DNA of 64,000 bases from Comamonadaceae bacterium CG12_big_fil_rev_8_21_14_0_65_59_15 (GTDB taxonomy: Bacteria > Pseudomonadota > Gammaproteobacteria > Burkholderiales > Burkholderiaceae_C). Below, piece by piece: positions 16,411 to 27,372 of this stretch. Each line of letters opens with the position of its first letter. Position 1 is the stretch's first letter. The stretch lies in assembly GCA_002786915.1 (NCBI GenBank), contig PCUV01000032.1:107279-171278 (forward strand). Direction: 5' to 3'. Below the pieces are notes generated by a model. It had not been told where the DNA came from. It was given only the letters and a program-made list of their open reading frames with translations, and did no database searches. Made by a program: the position numbers and the translations under genes.

Positions 16411-18711
16411 CTATTCGGTGCGATTGGGCGATCGCGTTAAAAAACTCAAAACCAAGGTGACCACGACACCTGCAAAGACACCAAACACACCCGCTGAAAT
16501 GGGCTCAATGTCGAACCAGAGGCCGGAGCCCTTCAAACCAAAAAACGCCCGCACCGCAGCCATGTTGATCAACATGTAATAAAGCGTCAAACCCAGTCCG
16601 CTGAGCATGCCTGCCACAGCGGCCACGCGGGTCACGCCTTGCCAGAAAATCCCCATCACCATCACCGGCACAAATGCAGCACCTGCCAGCGAAAAAGAGG
16701 CCGAAACCAGAAACAGAATGTCTGCCGGGCGTTGTGCCGCAACATAGGCCGCCACCAAAGCCACCAGTAGCAGAGCAAACTTGGACAGCATCACGCGACG
16801 TACTGCGCCAGCACGGTCGCTATCACCCCGATAAAACAGATCGTGCGCGAGGGCATTGCCGATGGTCAGCAACAGTCCGTCGGCGGTGGACAACGCCGCC
16901 GCCAGGCCACCTGCGGCTACCAACCCCGAAATCACATAGGGCAAACCACCAATTTCGGGGGTGGCCAGCATCACAATATCTGCCCCCAGATGCAGCTCTG
17001 CGAACTGCAAAATCTGGTCGGCGTTGACGTCACTCACAGAAATTAGTGCCGGGTCCAGCCGCGACCACTGAGCGATCCAGGCCGGCAATGCATCGAAACG
17101 CTGCCCCACCAGCTGGCCCATGATTTCGAATTTGACCAACACGGCCAGAGCAGGTGCTGCCAGGTACAGTAGCGCAATGAATACAAGCGACCAAGTGACT
17201 GAATTTCTGGTCTCGGTCACGCTGCGGGTTGTGTAAAACCGTGTCAGAACGTGTGGCAACCCGGCCGTCCCCACCATCAGGCAAAACATCAAAGCCAGAA
17301 AATTGCGCCTAGATGCCTCAAACAGGTTCTTCTCACCTGCCGTTCCGTTGGGGTCTCCGGCAAAAGGCTGAGTGTGCGTCGGCATGCCCGCCAGCGGTCG
17401 GGCGCGGTCCAGATTCTCCTGCATGGCACGCGTCCAGACCTCGCGCGCGCTTTCCTCGTCGCGCGGCAAGGCAGCCAACGCTCTGCGCGCTGCAACAATC
17501 ACCGCCTCATCCGCTTGGGACTGTGTCAGGCGCGCGACTTCTTTCGCCTGCTTCTTGCGTTCCAGCGCCAGCGATTCGGTGACGTTCTCCAGCATCTGTG
17601 CATAGCGGCTGGCACGACGGCTGTATTCTCGGATCACCTCTTGTTCTGCAGGTGACTCCGAGAGTTGCCGTTCCATGGTGGCAATTTTTGGCAGTTGTTG
17701 GCCATAAACAGCTGGCGCAAAGGGGTTACCCAACTGCTTGTAGGCCAACCATGAAACAGGGATCAGGAACGCCAGAATCAGCACAACATATTGCGTCACC
17801 TGTGTCCATGTCACCGCGCGCATGCCCCCTAAAAAGGAACACACTAGAACGCCGCCCAAACCCAGCAGGATACCGATCTCAAACTGGACTCCCGTCAGGC
17901 GCGAAGTAATCAAGCCAACACCGTAAATCTGCGCCACCACGTAAGTGAACGAACACAGCACCGCCGACCAGGCGGCAATGATGCGTGGCCAGCGACCCCC
18001 GAAACGAGCGCCAAAAAAGTCAGGCACGGTGTAGAGGTTCATCTTGCGCAGATACGGAGCTACCAAAATCGCCACCAGGCAGAATCCGCCGGTCCAACCC
18101 AGTACATAAACCAGTCCACCAGGCTGCACCCCTACACCAGTAAAACCTTGCAGGTACAGGCCACCGGCCATGCTGATGAATGACGCCGCACTCATCCAGT
18201 CGGCAGCCACGGCCATGCCGTTGTAAACTGCGGGAATACGCCGACCCGCCACATAGTACTCAGACGCTTTGGAGGTGCGATCGTAAATGCCGATCAGGGC
18301 GTACAGAAAAACGGTTGCAAAAAGAAAAATGGCGCCAACCCAGATTTTGCGCAAGCCTGCGCTCTCGGCCACAGCCAGCGCACCGATGAACAGCAAAAAC
18401 ACCAGCACAAAAGTCCAAAACTGTCGGTGGATGCGCTTGTCGTGCACGTCAACGGTGTCGGCAGCCTGATCCGCCGCTGTGTCTTGCCGGTTTGAAACCC
18501 AGGCAAATACGGCCAGAATGGCAATAAACACCAGCACGCTACCCTGCGCCGAAAACCAGTACGACACCGGCCAACCCGCCACCACTTGCAGCAGGTCATG
18601 CGCAAAAAAAACGACACCAAACGACGCCGCAAACCAAGCTGCCAACAACCCGCCGTGCCAACGCGAAAACGTTGCCATCGGCTGGTCGTCAGTGGGATCA
18701 GGCTTCACCAT
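16411..18711 (-). CDS. Sodium:solute symporter with fused small-subunit (DUF4212-like) domain
   Basis: A 766-residue sodium:solute symporter of the VC_2705-like branch, which is linked to acetate and other small carboxylates. The main body (about residues 98-760) has many membrane helices and SSS blocks such as [12 protein letters not shown] and [16 protein letters not shown]. Residues 18-78 ([19 protein letters not shown] and flanking helices) resemble the separate DUF4212 small protein normally encoded just upstream, so it appears fused here. A charged, helical loop of about 130 residues (338-468, including [15 protein letters not shown]) interrupts the membrane domain. It lies 46 bp after ppsA on the same strand. 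The substrate is inferred. Confidence 0.85.
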   Translation of the reverse strand: MVKPDPTDDQPMATFSRWHGGLLAAWFAASFGVVFFAHDLLQVVAGWPVSYWFSAQGSVLVFIAILAVFAWVSNRQDTAADQAADTVDVHDKRIHRQFWTFVLVFLLFIGALAVAESAGLRKIWVGAIFLFATVFLYALIGIYDRTSKASEYYVAGRRIPAVYNGMAVAADWMSAASFISMAGGLYLQGFTGVGVQPGGLVYVLGWTGGFCLVAILVAPYLRKMNLYTVPDFFGARFGGRWPRIIAAWSAVLCSFTYVVAQIYGVGLITSRLTGVQFEIGILLGLGGVLVCSFLGGMRAVTWTQVTQYVVLILAFLIPVSWLAYKQLGNPFAPAVYGQQLPKIATMERQLSESPAEQEVIREYSRRASRYAQMLENVTESLALERKKQAKEVARLTQSQADEAVIVAARRALAALPRDEESAREVWTRAMQENLDRARPLAGMPTHTQPFAGDPNGTAGEKNLFEASRRNFLALMFCLMVGTAGLPHVLTRFYTTRSVTETRNSVTWSLVFIALLYLAAPALAVLVKFEIMGQLVGQRFDALPAWIAQWSRLDPALISVSDVNADQILQFAELHLGADIVMLATPEIGGLPYVISGLVAAGGLAAALSTADGLLLTIGNALAHDLFYRGDSDRAGAVRRVMLSKFALLLVALVAAYVAAQRPADILFLVSASFSLAGAAFVPVMVMGIFWQGVTRVAAVAGMLSGLGLTLYYMLINMAAVRAFFGLKGSGLWFDIEPISAGVFGVFAGVVVTLVLSFLTRSPNRTE

Positions 18712-18757
18712 CGGCCCGATGATGGCACCCGATGCTGCCTCACGCTATAGGTGTTTG

Positions 18758-21151
18758 CTATTGGCTGGCCAGGTTTTGCCAGGTCGCGACCACCGTGTCA
18801 GGATTGAGCGAGATCGACGAAATACCCTCTTGCATCAGCCACTTGGCAAAATCCGGGTGATCGCTGGGACCTTGCCCACAAATGCCAATGTATTTACCCT
18901 GCCCCCGACACGCTTTGATGGCCTGCGAAATCAGCGTCGTGACCGCTGGGTCGCGCTCATCAAAATCCTTGGCCAACAATTCAAGGCCGGAATCGCGATC
19001 GAGCCCCAGCGTCAGCTGCGTCAAATCATTGGACCCGATGGAAAAGCCGTCAAAGTATTCCAGATAACGGTCGGCCAAAATGGCGTTGCTCGGGATCTCG
19101 CACATCATGATCAGTTTGAGCTCGTTTTCACCGCGCTTGAGACCATGTGCCGCCAGCAGTTCGGTCACTTTTTTGGCTTGTGCCAGCGTACGCACAAACG
19201 GCACCATCACCTGCACATTGACCAAACCCATGTCTTCACGCACGCGCTTGAGCGCTTCACACTCCATGGCAAAGGCCTCGCCAAACTCTTCACTGACGTA
19301 ACGCGCCGCCCCACGAAAACCCAGCATCGGGTTTTCTTCTTCGGGCTCATAGCGGCTGCCACCGATGAGCTTGCGGTACTCGTTGCTCTTGAAGTCTGAC
19401 AAGCGCACGATCACCGGCTTGGGCCAGAACGCCGCAGCGATAGTTGCCACGCCTTCGGCTACACGATCCACGTAAAAAGCGCGCGGTGACGCGTGGCCAC
19501 GCGCCACGGATTCCACGGCTTTTTTCAGATCGGCATCAATATTGGGGTAGTCAAGAATGGCTTTGGGATGCACGCCGATGTTGTTGTTGATGATGAACTC
19601 CAACCGTGCCAAACCCACGCCCGCGTTGGGCAACTGGCAAAAGTCAAACGCCAGCTGCGGGTTGCCCACGTTCATCATGATTTTGACGGGCAACTCGGGC
19701 ATGGCACCCCGGCGCACTTCGGTCACTTCGGTTTCAAGCAGGCCGTCGTAAATAAAACCGGTATCGCCTTCGGCACAACTGACGGTCACCAGCATACCGT
19801 CCTTGAGAACTTGGTCCGCATTGCCACAGCCCACCACCGCCGGAATGCCCAGCTCGCGCGCGATGATCGCGGCATGGCAGGTGCGCCCGCCCCGGTTGGT
19901 CACAATTGCCGACGCACGTTTCATGACCGGTTCCCAATTGGGATCCGTCATGTCGGTCACCAGAATATCGCCCGCCTGCACGCGATCCATCTCGGTGATG
20001 CTGTGCACCACCTTCACTGGACCGGTGCCAATTTTTTGGCCAATCGCACGGCCATGTACCAGCACCGCGCCTTTGCCTTTGAGCTTGTAACGCTGCTCCA
20101 CCCGGCCCGCCGCCTGACTTTTCACCGTTTCAGGCCGCGCTTGCAGGATGTAAAGCTCGCCATCGACACCGTCTTTGCCCCATTCGATGTCCATCGGCCG
20201 ACCGTAGTGCTTTTCAATGACCAGTGCGTAGCCGGCCAAGCGTTGCACGTCGGCATCCGTCAGCGAATAACGGTTGCGCATTTCGGTGGGAACGTCCGTG
20301 GTTTTGACCAATTGTCCGGTCTTGGCTTTTTCTTCAGCGCTGGTAAATTGCATCTGGATCAGTTTGGAGCCCAGGTTGCGCCGAATCAATGCCTGCTTGC
20401 CAGCGCGCAGCATCGGCTTGTGAACATAAAACTCATCCGGGTTGACGGCGCCTTGCACCACCGTCTCACCCAGTCCGTAACTTGAAGTAATGAACACCAC
20501 GTCTTCAAAACCGGATTCGGTATCCAACGTGAACATGACACCTGCCGCGCCCAGGTCAGACCGTACCATGCGCTGCACCCCGGCGCTCAAGGCGACGTGC
20601 TCGTGCGCAAACCCTTTGTGCACCCGGTAGCTGATGGCCCGGTCGTTGTAGAGCGACGCAAAAACCTCGCGAATCTTGTGCAGCACGGCATCAATGCCCG
20701 TGACATTCAAAAAGGTTTCTTGCTGGCCAGCAAAGGATGCGTCGGGCAAGTCCTCAGCCGTAGCCGACGATCGAACCGCAAAAGAAGCTTGTGCGTTACT
20801 ACCACACAATGTGGCAAACGCAGCTCTGATTTCCTTCTCAAAATCTGCGGGGAAGGGCTGGTTTTCGACCATGGCACGAATTTCTGCACCGGCCTGCGCG
20901 AGTGCATTTACGTCTTCGGTATCCAACTTGACCAGACGCTCATTGATCTTCTGATTCAGGTTGCCAAACTTCAAAAATTCCCGAAATGCATGAGCAGTTG
21001 TTGCAAACCCGGTAGGCACTTTCACGCCTGTGGGTAAGTTGGAGATCATCTCTCCCAAGCTGGCATTTTTGCCACCCACCGAATCCACATCGGTCATCCT
21101 CAACTTTTCAAATGGCACCACCAGATCGGTGGGTGCAAACAGTGCAGTCAT
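18758..21151 (-). CDS. ppsA: Phosphoenolpyruvate synthase
   Basis: A 797-residue enzyme that converts pyruvate and ATP to PEP, AMP and phosphate, the entry to gluconeogenesis from pyruvate or lactate. The ATP-grasp N-terminal domain starts with [13 protein letters not shown]. The phospho-histidine domain holds the active-site motif [21 protein letters not shown] (His near residue 425). The TIM-barrel domain has [18 protein letters not shown] and the catalytic-cysteine block [13 protein letters not shown]. The ATG at 21151 has a GGAG site 7 bases upstream. It is divergent from its own regulator gene ppsR. Confidence 0.97.
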   Translation of the reverse strand: MTALFAPTDLVVPFEKLRMTDVDSVGGKNASLGEMISNLPTGVKVPTGFATTAHAFREFLKFGNLNQKINERLVKLDTEDVNALAQAGAEIRAMVENQPFPADFEKEIRAAFATLCGSNAQASFAVRSSATAEDLPDASFAGQQETFLNVTGIDAVLHKIREVFASLYNDRAISYRVHKGFAHEHVALSAGVQRMVRSDLGAAGVMFTLDTESGFEDVVFITSSYGLGETVVQGAVNPDEFYVHKPMLRAGKQALIRRNLGSKLIQMQFTSAEEKAKTGQLVKTTDVPTEMRNRYSLTDADVQRLAGYALVIEKHYGRPMDIEWGKDGVDGELYILQARPETVKSQAAGRVEQRYKLKGKGAVLVHGRAIGQKIGTGPVKVVHSITEMDRVQAGDILVTDMTDPNWEPVMKRASAIVTNRGGRTCHAAIIARELGIPAVVGCGNADQVLKDGMLVTVSCAEGDTGFIYDGLLETEVTEVRRGAMPELPVKIMMNVGNPQLAFDFCQLPNAGVGLARLEFIINNNIGVHPKAILDYPNIDADLKKAVESVARGHASPRAFYVDRVAEGVATIAAAFWPKPVIVRLSDFKSNEYRKLIGGSRYEPEEENPMLGFRGAARYVSEEFGEAFAMECEALKRVREDMGLVNVQVMVPFVRTLAQAKKVTELLAAHGLKRGENELKLIMMCEIPSNAILADRYLEYFDGFSIGSNDLTQLTLGLDRDSGLELLAKDFDERDPAVTTLISQAIKACRGQGKYIGICGQGPSDHPDFAKWLMQEGISSISLNPDTVVATWQNLASQ

Positions 21152-21348
21152 CAAATACTCCAGAAGTTAAAAAACCGGTGGACCAGGAACCGTTCTTGGT
21201 GTCGTTGTAGTGTTCGAAACGGCCTGCGTCTGTCAATGAATGAATGATAATAATTGTAGGGCTGAACAAAACTGGCACGCTTCGCCGCAATGTGCCATGG
21301 AACAGCCTTGGCTTTAGCCCCTTTGAAGCACTTTACTGCACCCCTACC

Positions 21349-22170
21349 ATGCCCAACCGAACCGTTTTTTTTGTCTCAGATGGCACCGGCATTACCGCCG
21401 AGACGTTTGGCAATGCCATTCTGAATCAGTTTGAAGCCAATCTGCACCGCGTGCGTCTGCCGTTCGTCGACAACGTGGACAAGGCGCACAACACGGTGCG
21501 ACAGATCAACCACGCTGGCGTGATCGACAACAAACGTCCGATTGTCTTTTTGACGCTCGCCAATTCCGAGGTACTTCAGGTGATCGAAGAAAACTGTCAG
21601 GGCCTGTTGATGGACATGTTCAGCACCTTTGTACATCCGCTGGAAAAGGAACTGGACATCAAGTCCAACCATCGCATTGGACGTTTCAGCGATTCCAGCA
21701 AAAGCGAGCAATACCAGTCGCGCATTGAAGCGATCAATTTTTCACTCGAGCACGACGACGGCCAATCCAACCGCGATCTGGAGAACTCGGACGTGATTCT
21801 GGTTGGCGTCAGCCGCAGCGGCAAGACGCCAACCTCCCTCTACCTTGCCATGCAGTATGGACTAAAAGCCTCTAATTACCCGCTGATTCCAGAAGATTTT
21901 GAACGTCAGGACTTGCCTCCTGCGCTCAAGACACAACGCAAAAAACTGTTTGGTTTGAGCATCCAGCCAGAACGCCTGAGCGAGATTCGCAACGAACGCC
22001 GCCCAAATTCCAGATACGCTTCGCTTGAAAATTGCCGCTACGAGGTGCGTGAGGCCGAAGCAATGATGAGACGCAGCGGCATCCGCTGGTTGTCAACCAC
22101 CACCAAGTCAATCGAAGAAATCTCGACCACCATCCTGCAAGAGCTGCGCCCGGAGCGACTGAAATACTGA
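21349..22170 (+). CDS. ppsR: PEP synthase regulatory kinase/pyrophosphorylase PpsR
   Basis: A 273-residue DUF299-family protein that inactivates PEP synthase by ADP-dependent phosphorylation and reactivates it by phosphate-dependent removal. The N-terminus RTVFFVSDGTGITAETFGNA and the P-loop-like GVSRSGKTPTSLYLA (about residue 152) are diagnostic. Length is close to E. coli PpsR (277). The ATG at 21349 is chosen because the family starts there; the upstream frame extension is non-coding. Divergent pairing with ppsA (197 bp apart) supports the PEP synthase role over a PPDK role. Confidence 0.95.
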   Translation: MPNRTVFFVSDGTGITAETFGNAILNQFEANLHRVRLPFVDNVDKAHNTVRQINHAGVIDNKRPIVFLTLANSEVLQVIEENCQGLLMDMFSTFVHPLEKELDIKSNHRIGRFSDSSKSEQYQSRIEAINFSLEHDDGQSNRDLENSDVILVGVSRSGKTPTSLYLAMQYGLKASNYPLIPEDFERQDLPPALKTQRKKLFGLSIQPERLSEIRNERRPNSRYASLENCRYEVREAEAMMRRSGIRWLSTTTKSIEEISTTILQELRPERLKY

Positions 22171-22199
22171 GAGGAGAGCGAAAATAACCGGGCTGACAC

Positions 22200-22934
22200 A
22201 TGAGACTGCTCGCGCTGGGAATAGCTGTGTTGCTGACGCACCTGGCTTTTTTGGGGTGGTTGCAATGCCAGCCGCGCGCCACCAGCGTACGACTGGAACC
22301 GCAACCACCTCTGTTGGTGCACTTCAGACCAGCCCAAGCACCACAGCAAAAAGCCTTATCTCAGCCGATTCAGGTACACCCGCATGGCACCAAACCGTCC
22401 AAAATCACAGCGCCAGCACCCGGTCGCCCGTCCACCCCGGTCATTCATCCCTTAAGCAATGAGCACGAACAGGCAAAAGACAAGTCGCCACACACCTCCA
22501 CAGAACCAACTTTGGAGCCTACGGCAGAAGCAAAAGATAAAACGGCACACGGTGTTGCAACAGACTTTTCGACCTCAACATCGGCACTGCCCCAAAATTC
22601 TGCGTCCATGGCAGGGACAACCCCTGCCACGGTAACAGCCAAGGCCACCACCCTGCCCTCTGTGGACGCACACTACCTAGATAACCCTGCGCCCGTCTAT
22701 CCACCCTTGAGTTTGCGCCGTGGTGAACAAGGCACGGTACAGATACGGGTGCTGATTTCGAGTCAAGGCCGGGCGCTGAGCGGTGAAGTAGCGCAGTCCA
22801 GCGGTTTCGATCAGCTTGACCGGGCTGCCCTGCGAGCCGTCTTGCAATGGCGTTACGTGGCTGCCCAAGCCGACGGTGTCGCGATTGACAAGTGGTTTAC
22901 CGTTCCAGTGCGGTTCCGGCTAGACGAAAAGTAA
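22200..22934 (+). CDS. TonB-family energy transducer-like protein
   Basis: A 244-residue protein with an N-terminal membrane anchor (MRLLALGIAVLLTHLAFLGW), a long proline/threonine/alanine-rich periplasmic spacer (about 30-150), and a TonB C-terminal domain (NPAPVYPPLSLRRGEQGTVQ, then LDRAALRAVLQWRYVAA). TonB couples the proton-motive force to outer-membrane uptake through ExbB-ExbD. No exbB or exbD is nearby, so it may be an envelope protein using the same fold. It starts 29 bases after ppsR with a GAGGAG site; cotranscription is possible. Confidence 0.82.
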   Translation: MRLLALGIAVLLTHLAFLGWLQCQPRATSVRLEPQPPLLVHFRPAQAPQQKALSQPIQVHPHGTKPSKITAPAPGRPSTPVIHPLSNEHEQAKDKSPHTSTEPTLEPTAEAKDKTAHGVATDFSTSTSALPQNSASMAGTTPATVTAKATTLPSVDAHYLDNPAPVYPPLSLRRGEQGTVQIRVLISSQGRALSGEVAQSSGFDQLDRAALRAVLQWRYVAAQADGVAIDKWFTVPVRFRLDEK

Positions 22935-23081
22935 GCGCGCCAAGTGCGCCCAGAGATAAGGAGCGCACCCCAGTAGCCTCACAAACTGTAGGAGCACAGC
23001 GCAAAATATGCTTGATTCAGACACACTCACCCTAAAATACGATTGCAGTGTGTTCAACCATTGACCGCCAGGAGGCCTTAT

Positions 23082-23777
23082 ATGTCAGACCAAGTTCAAT
23101 CCATCGATCCCGGCTATGCTTACGGCGTCGGCTCGCAGCAACGCAACAAGGTGCTACGCAACACCTACTGGCTGCTCGCACTCAGTCTGATCCCCACCGT
23201 GCTGGGCGCTTGGCTGGGTGTGGCCACCGGCATGACAAGTTCACTCAGCGGTGGCCTGGGCCTGATCGTTTTCCTGGGGGGTGCGTTTGGCTTCATGTAT
23301 GCCATTGAAAAAACCAAAAATTCTGCTGCGGGTGTACCTGTTTTGTTGGGCTTCACATTCTTCATGGGGCTGATGCTCTCGCGCATGATTGCCATGGTAT
23401 TGGGGTTTAAAAATGGCTCCGAACTGATCATGACGGCATTCGGTGGCACAGCTGGCGTGTTTTTTGTCATGGCCAGTTTGTCAAGCGTCATCAAACGCGA
23501 CCTCTCTGGCATGGGCAAGTGGTTGTTTGTGGGTGCGCTAGCGATCATGTTGGGGGGCATCATCAATGTGTTTGTGGGCTCCACGGCGGGCATGATGGTC
23601 ATATCCGTGATGGCGATTGGCGTGTTCAGCGCTTACATGCTCTATGACCTCAAACGCATCGTGGATGGTGGTGAAACCAATTACATCAGTGCCACGCTGG
23701 CCTTGTATCTTGACGTTATCAATGTGTTCCAGAGTTTGCTTGCCTTGCTGGGCATCATGGGTGGTGAACGCGACTGA
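23082..23777 (+). CDS. Bax inhibitor-1/YccA family membrane protein
   Basis: A 231-residue integral membrane protein of the BI-1/YccA family. After a soluble start (MSDQVQSIDPGYAYGVGSQQ) about seven hydrophobic segments follow, and the family end ALYLDVINVFQSLLALLG is clear. E. coli YccA binds and modulates the FtsH protease; a similar role here is inferred and would fit the hflK-hflC genes elsewhere in the window. The ATG at 23082 has a perfect AGGAGG at 7 bases. An intrinsic terminator follows at 23797. Confidence 0.92.
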   Translation: MSDQVQSIDPGYAYGVGSQQRNKVLRNTYWLLALSLIPTVLGAWLGVATGMTSSLSGGLGLIVFLGGAFGFMYAIEKTKNSAAGVPVLLGFTFFMGLMLSRMIAMVLGFKNGSELIMTAFGGTAGVFFVMASLSSVIKRDLSGMGKWLFVGALAIMLGGIINVFVGSTAGMMVISVMAIGVFSAYMLYDLKRIVDGGETNYISATLALYLDVINVFQSLLALLGIMGGERD

Positions 23778-23796
23778 CAAGCTTATGGCTCCAAAC

Positions 23797-23821
23797 AAAA
23801 GGCCCTTTGGGGCCTTTTTGT
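23797..23821 (+). terminator. Intrinsic terminator after the BI-1 gene
   Basis: AAAAGGCCC and GGGCCTTTTT flank a 4-base loop about 20 bases after the stop codon. The stem is short but GC-rich and the T-run is good. The A-run on the 5' side would also allow termination from the other strand. Confidence 0.8.
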
Positions 23822-23883
23822 TCTTCTCTGCTGTGCAAGAACGTGTTTCAATCTACTTTATTTACCGCCTATCCATTCCCGTC

Positions 23884-24234
23884 ATGTCCAGACGTTTGCT
23901 GATTGTTCTGACCGCCGTAGCTTTAACAGCCTGCGACATGCTTGGCTTGGGGCCTGACCCCAGAATTGCCCAGCGTGAAGCCGAGGCCAAGGCCATTGGT
24001 GCAGCTTGCCGCTATGGACTGCGCAGCATCGAAGACTGCTATGCGTTAAACAAAGGCATCAACAAGGCCTTCATTTACAGCGGTTGGCTCGAAATGGATG
24101 GCTACATGCGTGAAAACAAAATTGAAGGTCTGCGATCCGAAATGGCTGCACCAGCCCTCGCTGAAAAACCAGCTGCACCCAAAGAAGAGATCATGACCGA
24201 ACCGGCGAGCAAGGCTGCGGGGACGACACGCTAG
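23884..24234 (+). CDS. Small putative lipoprotein, function unknown
   Basis: A 116-residue protein with a lipoprotein signal peptide: [17 protein letters not shown], lipobox LTAC with Cys17. The mature part has two further cysteines ([16 protein letters not shown]) that could form a disulfide, and a low-complexity alanine/lysine/proline tail. I do not recognise the family. It lies after a terminator, so it has its own promoter, and its stop overlaps the stop of the converging rlmD gene by 4 bases. Confidence 0.75.
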   Translation: MSRRLLIVLTAVALTACDMLGLGPDPRIAQREAEAKAIGAACRYGLRSIEDCYALNKGINKAFIYSGWLEMDGYMRENKIEGLRSEMAAPALAEKPAAPKEEIMTEPASKAAGTTR

Positions 24235-25688
24235 TTTTCTGATTCATCGCGGTCAAACACAGCAATGCTTTCCACATGGGCAGTGTGGGGAAACATATTC
24301 ACCACACCAGCCGCTAGCAAGCGATACCCTGCCTGGTGCACCAGCAAGCCAGCGTCGCGCGCCAAAGTGGCAGGGTTGCAGCTGACATACAGAATGCGCT
24401 TTGGCGGCGTCCAGCCACAGTTTTCCAACGCGGCACTTTCTGTATGCCCTGCGCAGCGCCGCTGGTGCAAATCAGTCAAGGCACGCACCAAAGAAAAGGC
24501 ACCTTCGCGCGGCGGATCCATCAGCCAGCGGTCGGCCACGCCGTCGTCCAGCAACATCTGCGGCGTCATTTCAAACAGGTTTCTTGCTACAAATATCGTA
24601 TCGCACAGCGCGCTTTTTGCAAGGTCTTGAGCCTTGTTTCTTTCATAATTTTGCTGCGCCCGAGCGACCAATGTCGCACTACCTTCCACGCCCAGCACCT
24701 GTGACGCCTGCGTTGCCAGCGGCAGGGTGAAATTACCCAGACCACAAAACCAGTCAATCACACGATCACCCGCTTGAATCGCCAGCAAGCGCAGCGCGCG
24801 CGTCACCAGCACATGATTGATGGAAGGGTTGACCTGTGTAAAGTCGGTCGGCTTGAACGGCATCACAAGGCCAAATTCGGGCAGCGCATAGTTCAGCTCA
24901 GGAACACCTTCGTCGAGCAAGGCAACCGTCTCGGGCCCTTTGGGCTGCAGCCACCACTGCACGTCTGAATGCTCGCTGGCAAAGCTGCGCAACAAGCCCA
25001 GGTCGTGCTGGCTCAGTGGCTCCAAATGGCGTAGTACCAAGGCGATGACAGTGTCGCCGCAAGCCAATTCAATTTGTGGGCAGGTTTCTCGCGCGTCAAG
25101 CGACAACATCAGCGAGCGCAGCGGCATCAACAAATCACTGACGCGTTGCGGCAGCACTGGGCAAACACCCATATCGGCCACATAACTACTCTTGCGTTCA
25201 TGAAAGCCAACCAATACCGTCGATTTTTTTCGAACATGGCGCACCGACAGCCTGGCGCGATGGCGGTAACCCCATGTCGGCCCCTCGATCGGGCGTAACA
25301 CCTGATCCGGTCGCACTTTGGCCAAATGCCACAGGTTGTCTTCCAGCACCCGCTGCTTGACCGCTACCTGCGCTGCGCTATGCATGTGCTGCAACTTGCA
25401 GCCGCCGCAAGCGCCCTGGTGTAGCCCGAAATGCGGACATAGTGGTTCCACGCGCTGCGAAGATGTCGTGTGCAATTGCGTCAGCGTGCCCTGTTCCCAA
25501 TTGTTTTTGTGCCGATGAACCTGGACGCTCACGTACTCAAATGGCAGCGCACCCTCTACAAAAACCACCTTGCCGTCGGGTCGGTGCGCCACGCCCTGCC
25601 CGTCGCTGTCAAGCGACTCGATCCAGAGCCAGTCCGCCGCAACGCCCGGGGACGCGTCTGCACCAGACGCTGATATCGGATCGCTCAT
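24231..25688 (-). CDS. rlmD: 23S rRNA (uracil-1939-C5)-methyltransferase RlmD
   Basis: A SAM-dependent RNA m5U methyltransferase of about 485 residues. An N-terminal TRAM domain is followed by iron-sulfur cysteines (Cys84, Cys94, Cys97 in [15 protein letters not shown], plus GVCP near residue 178). The SAM site has [14 protein letters not shown], and the nucleophile lies in [13 protein letters not shown]. The ATG at 25688 (MSDPISASG) is preferred over a GTG five codons upstream. It follows nlpD by about 20 bases and is the last gene of the surE-pcm-nlpD-rlmD run. Confidence 0.94.
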   Translation of the reverse strand: MSDPISASGADASPGVAADWLWIESLDSDGQGVAHRPDGKVVFVEGALPFEYVSVQVHRHKNNWEQGTLTQLHTTSSQRVEPLCPHFGLHQGACGGCKLQHMHSAAQVAVKQRVLEDNLWHLAKVRPDQVLRPIEGPTWGYRHRARLSVRHVRKKSTVLVGFHERKSSYVADMGVCPVLPQRVSDLLMPLRSLMLSLDARETCPQIELACGDTVIALVLRHLEPLSQHDLGLLRSFASEHSDVQWWLQPKGPETVALLDEGVPELNYALPEFGLVMPFKPTDFTQVNPSINHVLVTRALRLLAIQAGDRVIDWFCGLGNFTLPLATQASQVLGVEGSATLVARAQQNYERNKAQDLAKSALCDTIFVARNLFEMTPQMLLDDGVADRWLMDPPREGAFSLVRALTDLHQRRCAGHTESAALENCGWTPPKRILYVSCNPATLARDAGLLVHQAGYRLLAAGVVNMFPHTAHVESIAVFDRDESEN

Positions 25689-25708
25689 GGCCTCGGTCTC
25701 CACCCGGT

Positions 25709-26593
25709 TCAGCGCGGCGGCAGATATTTGACAGGATCGACCGGCTTACCCTGGCGTCGCACCTCAAAATGGAGCTTCACACGATCCGTATCGCTGTTGC
25801 CCATTTCCGCAATTTTCTGCCCCTTGAGTACCGACTGATCTTCTTTCACTAATAACGTCCGGTTGTGCGCGTAAGCCGTCAAATAAACGTTGTCGTGCTT
25901 GAGAATAATCAGGTTGCCATAGCCGCGAAGGCCAGCGCCCACATATACAACGCGACCGTCTGCAACGGCCAGCACCGCATCGCCGGCTTTGCCAGCAAAA
26001 TCAATGCCTTTGTTTTTGACTTCGTCAAATTCGGCAACGACGACACCATTGACGGGCCAAATCCAATGGGTTGTGCCCGCCTCGGCAGTGGGGGCAGTTG
26101 CAGACGCAGGGGTGGATGCGGGTGCAACCGCAGTCGTTGTCACGACGGCATGGGCTGGTGCTGGTGCACTTGCCGGGCTGGCAGTTGCCGCAGCTTTGGG
26201 TACAGGTTTCACAACCACCTCGTTACCCAGCGGGGGAATCACGCGCAACACTTGTCCGACTTCAATTCGATTTGGGTTCTCAAGCTGGTTCCAACTGGCA
26301 AGGTCACGAAACGGCTGCCCGTTTTCCAGCGCAATTTTGAGCAGCGTATCGCCCGGTTTGACCGTGTAGTAACCCGCTTTGCCCGCGTTCTCAACACCTG
26401 CAGACTGCTTAACTCTTGGACTGTCAATGACAGCGCCCGAAGTTGCGGACGTAGGATCTTTTTTGTAACGGTCTTCCACAGGCGCACGATTCAGGCTGAC
26501 CGAGCTGCACGCTGCAAGCAGGCACCCGAGCGCCACCAGCCAAACCCAAATTACCCCACGAGAGCCCCAATATTTCATAATCACCCTTGTCAT
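25709..26593 (-). CDS. nlpD: Murein hydrolase activator NlpD-like lipoprotein
   Basis: A 294-residue lipoprotein with signal peptide and Cys29 in LLAACSS, a LysM peptidoglycan-binding domain (about residues 77-121, [18 protein letters not shown]) and a C-terminal M23/LytM domain. Two of the zinc-binding positions are replaced: NKGID in place of HxGID, and VKLHFE in place of HLHFE. It should therefore be an activator of an amidase (as E. coli NlpD is for AmiC), not an active endopeptidase. The ATG at 26593 overlaps the pcm stop; another ATG lies five codons later. Confidence 0.9.
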   Translation of the reverse strand: MTRVIMKYWGSRGVIWVWLVALGCLLAACSSVSLNRAPVEDRYKKDPTSATSGAVIDSPRVKQSAGVENAGKAGYYTVKPGDTLLKIALENGQPFRDLASWNQLENPNRIEVGQVLRVIPPLGNEVVVKPVPKAAATASPASAPAPAHAVVTTTAVAPASTPASATAPTAEAGTTHWIWPVNGVVVAEFDEVKNKGIDFAGKAGDAVLAVADGRVVYVGAGLRGYGNLIILKHDNVYLTAYAHNRTLLVKEDQSVLKGQKIAEMGNSDTDRVKLHFEVRRQGKPVDPVKYLPPR

Positions 26594-27372
26594 GCGACGC
26601 CAGATTTTAAGGGGACAAAAAGTACCCCCTCGAGCAGGCATTGCCTGATGCCATCAGATGTCTTGTCCACCACCAGCAAGGCCTGCTGCGTCCCGACCGA
26701 CACTACCGGCGCTACCAGACGCCCACCTACCGCGAGTTGGTCCAGCCAGCAGTCGGGGATCCGCTGCCCTCCCGCAGCGGCGATGATGCCAGCGTAAGGA
26801 GCACCTTTGGCGTAACCCAGCATGCCATCGCCCAACAACAGGTGCACATTGGCCAGTCGCAGCGGGCGCAAATTGTCGCGGGCTTTCTCGTGCAGACCGC
26901 GCAGCCGTTCCATGGAGTAGACCTCGGTGCAGACTTGGGCAAGCAAAGCTGCCTGATAGCCGCAGCCAGTGCCAATTTCCAGCACCCGCCCCAAGTGTGC
27001 ACTGCCTGACTCCAGCAACAACGAGAGCATGCGCGCCACCACCGACGGCTTGGAGATCGTCTGCCCGAGCCCGATCGGCAGACTGGTGTCTTCATACCCC
27101 TGGTTCACCAACGCAGAATCGACAAACCGGTGACGTTCCACCGTGGCCAGGGCCGCCTGTACGCGAGCGTCCGTCAAGCCTTGCTGTACCAACTTGGCGA
27201 CCATGCGTTGACGCACCGCGCCTGAATCCAGCCCGACGCCGACAGGGACATCCCGCGCTACACCGCCCGCCACCGATAGCGTATTTTTTTGGTGCGGTAC
27301 AGGTGTGACACTGTCAAGCCGCGCCGGGAAACGCGGGCGCTCGCGAGACCGGTCCGACGGGTAACCCGGCAT
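26590..27372 (-). CDS. pcm: Protein-L-isoaspartate O-methyltransferase
   Basis: A 260-residue SAM-dependent enzyme that methylates L-isoaspartyl residues so that damaged proteins can be repaired. The substrate region is LPIGLGQTISKPSVVARM and the SAM motif is LEIGTGCGYQAALLAQ. It carries an extra N-terminal segment of about 50 residues (MPGYPSDRSRERPRFPARL) before the catalytic domain. The ATG at 27372 overlaps the surE stop (TGATG). The surE-pcm-nlpD order is classical and is usually followed by rpoS, which is replaced here by rlmD. Confidence 0.93.
   Translation of the reverse strand: MPGYPSDRSRERPRFPARLDSVTPVPHQKNTLSVAGGVARDVPVGVGLDSGAVRQRMVAKLVQQGLTDARVQAALATVERHRFVDSALVNQGYEDTSLPIGLGQTISKPSVVARMLSLLLESGSAHLGRVLEIGTGCGYQAALLAQVCTEVYSMERLRGLHEKARDNLRPLRLANVHLLLGDGMLGYAKGAPYAGIIAAAGGQRIPDCWLDQLAVGGRLVAPVVSVGTQQALLVVDKTSDGIRQCLLEGVLFVPLKSGVA

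Noticed and set aside
22944-22968. GTGCGC/GCGCAC hairpin after the TonB-like gene as a terminator
   Set aside because: Short stem, 13-base loop and no T-run.
24585-24660. A segment of rlmD with CTACAAATATCG and TTGAGCC, faintly like the dispersed repeat
   Set aside because: Neither arm aligns well and the protein is of normal length; too weak to call.
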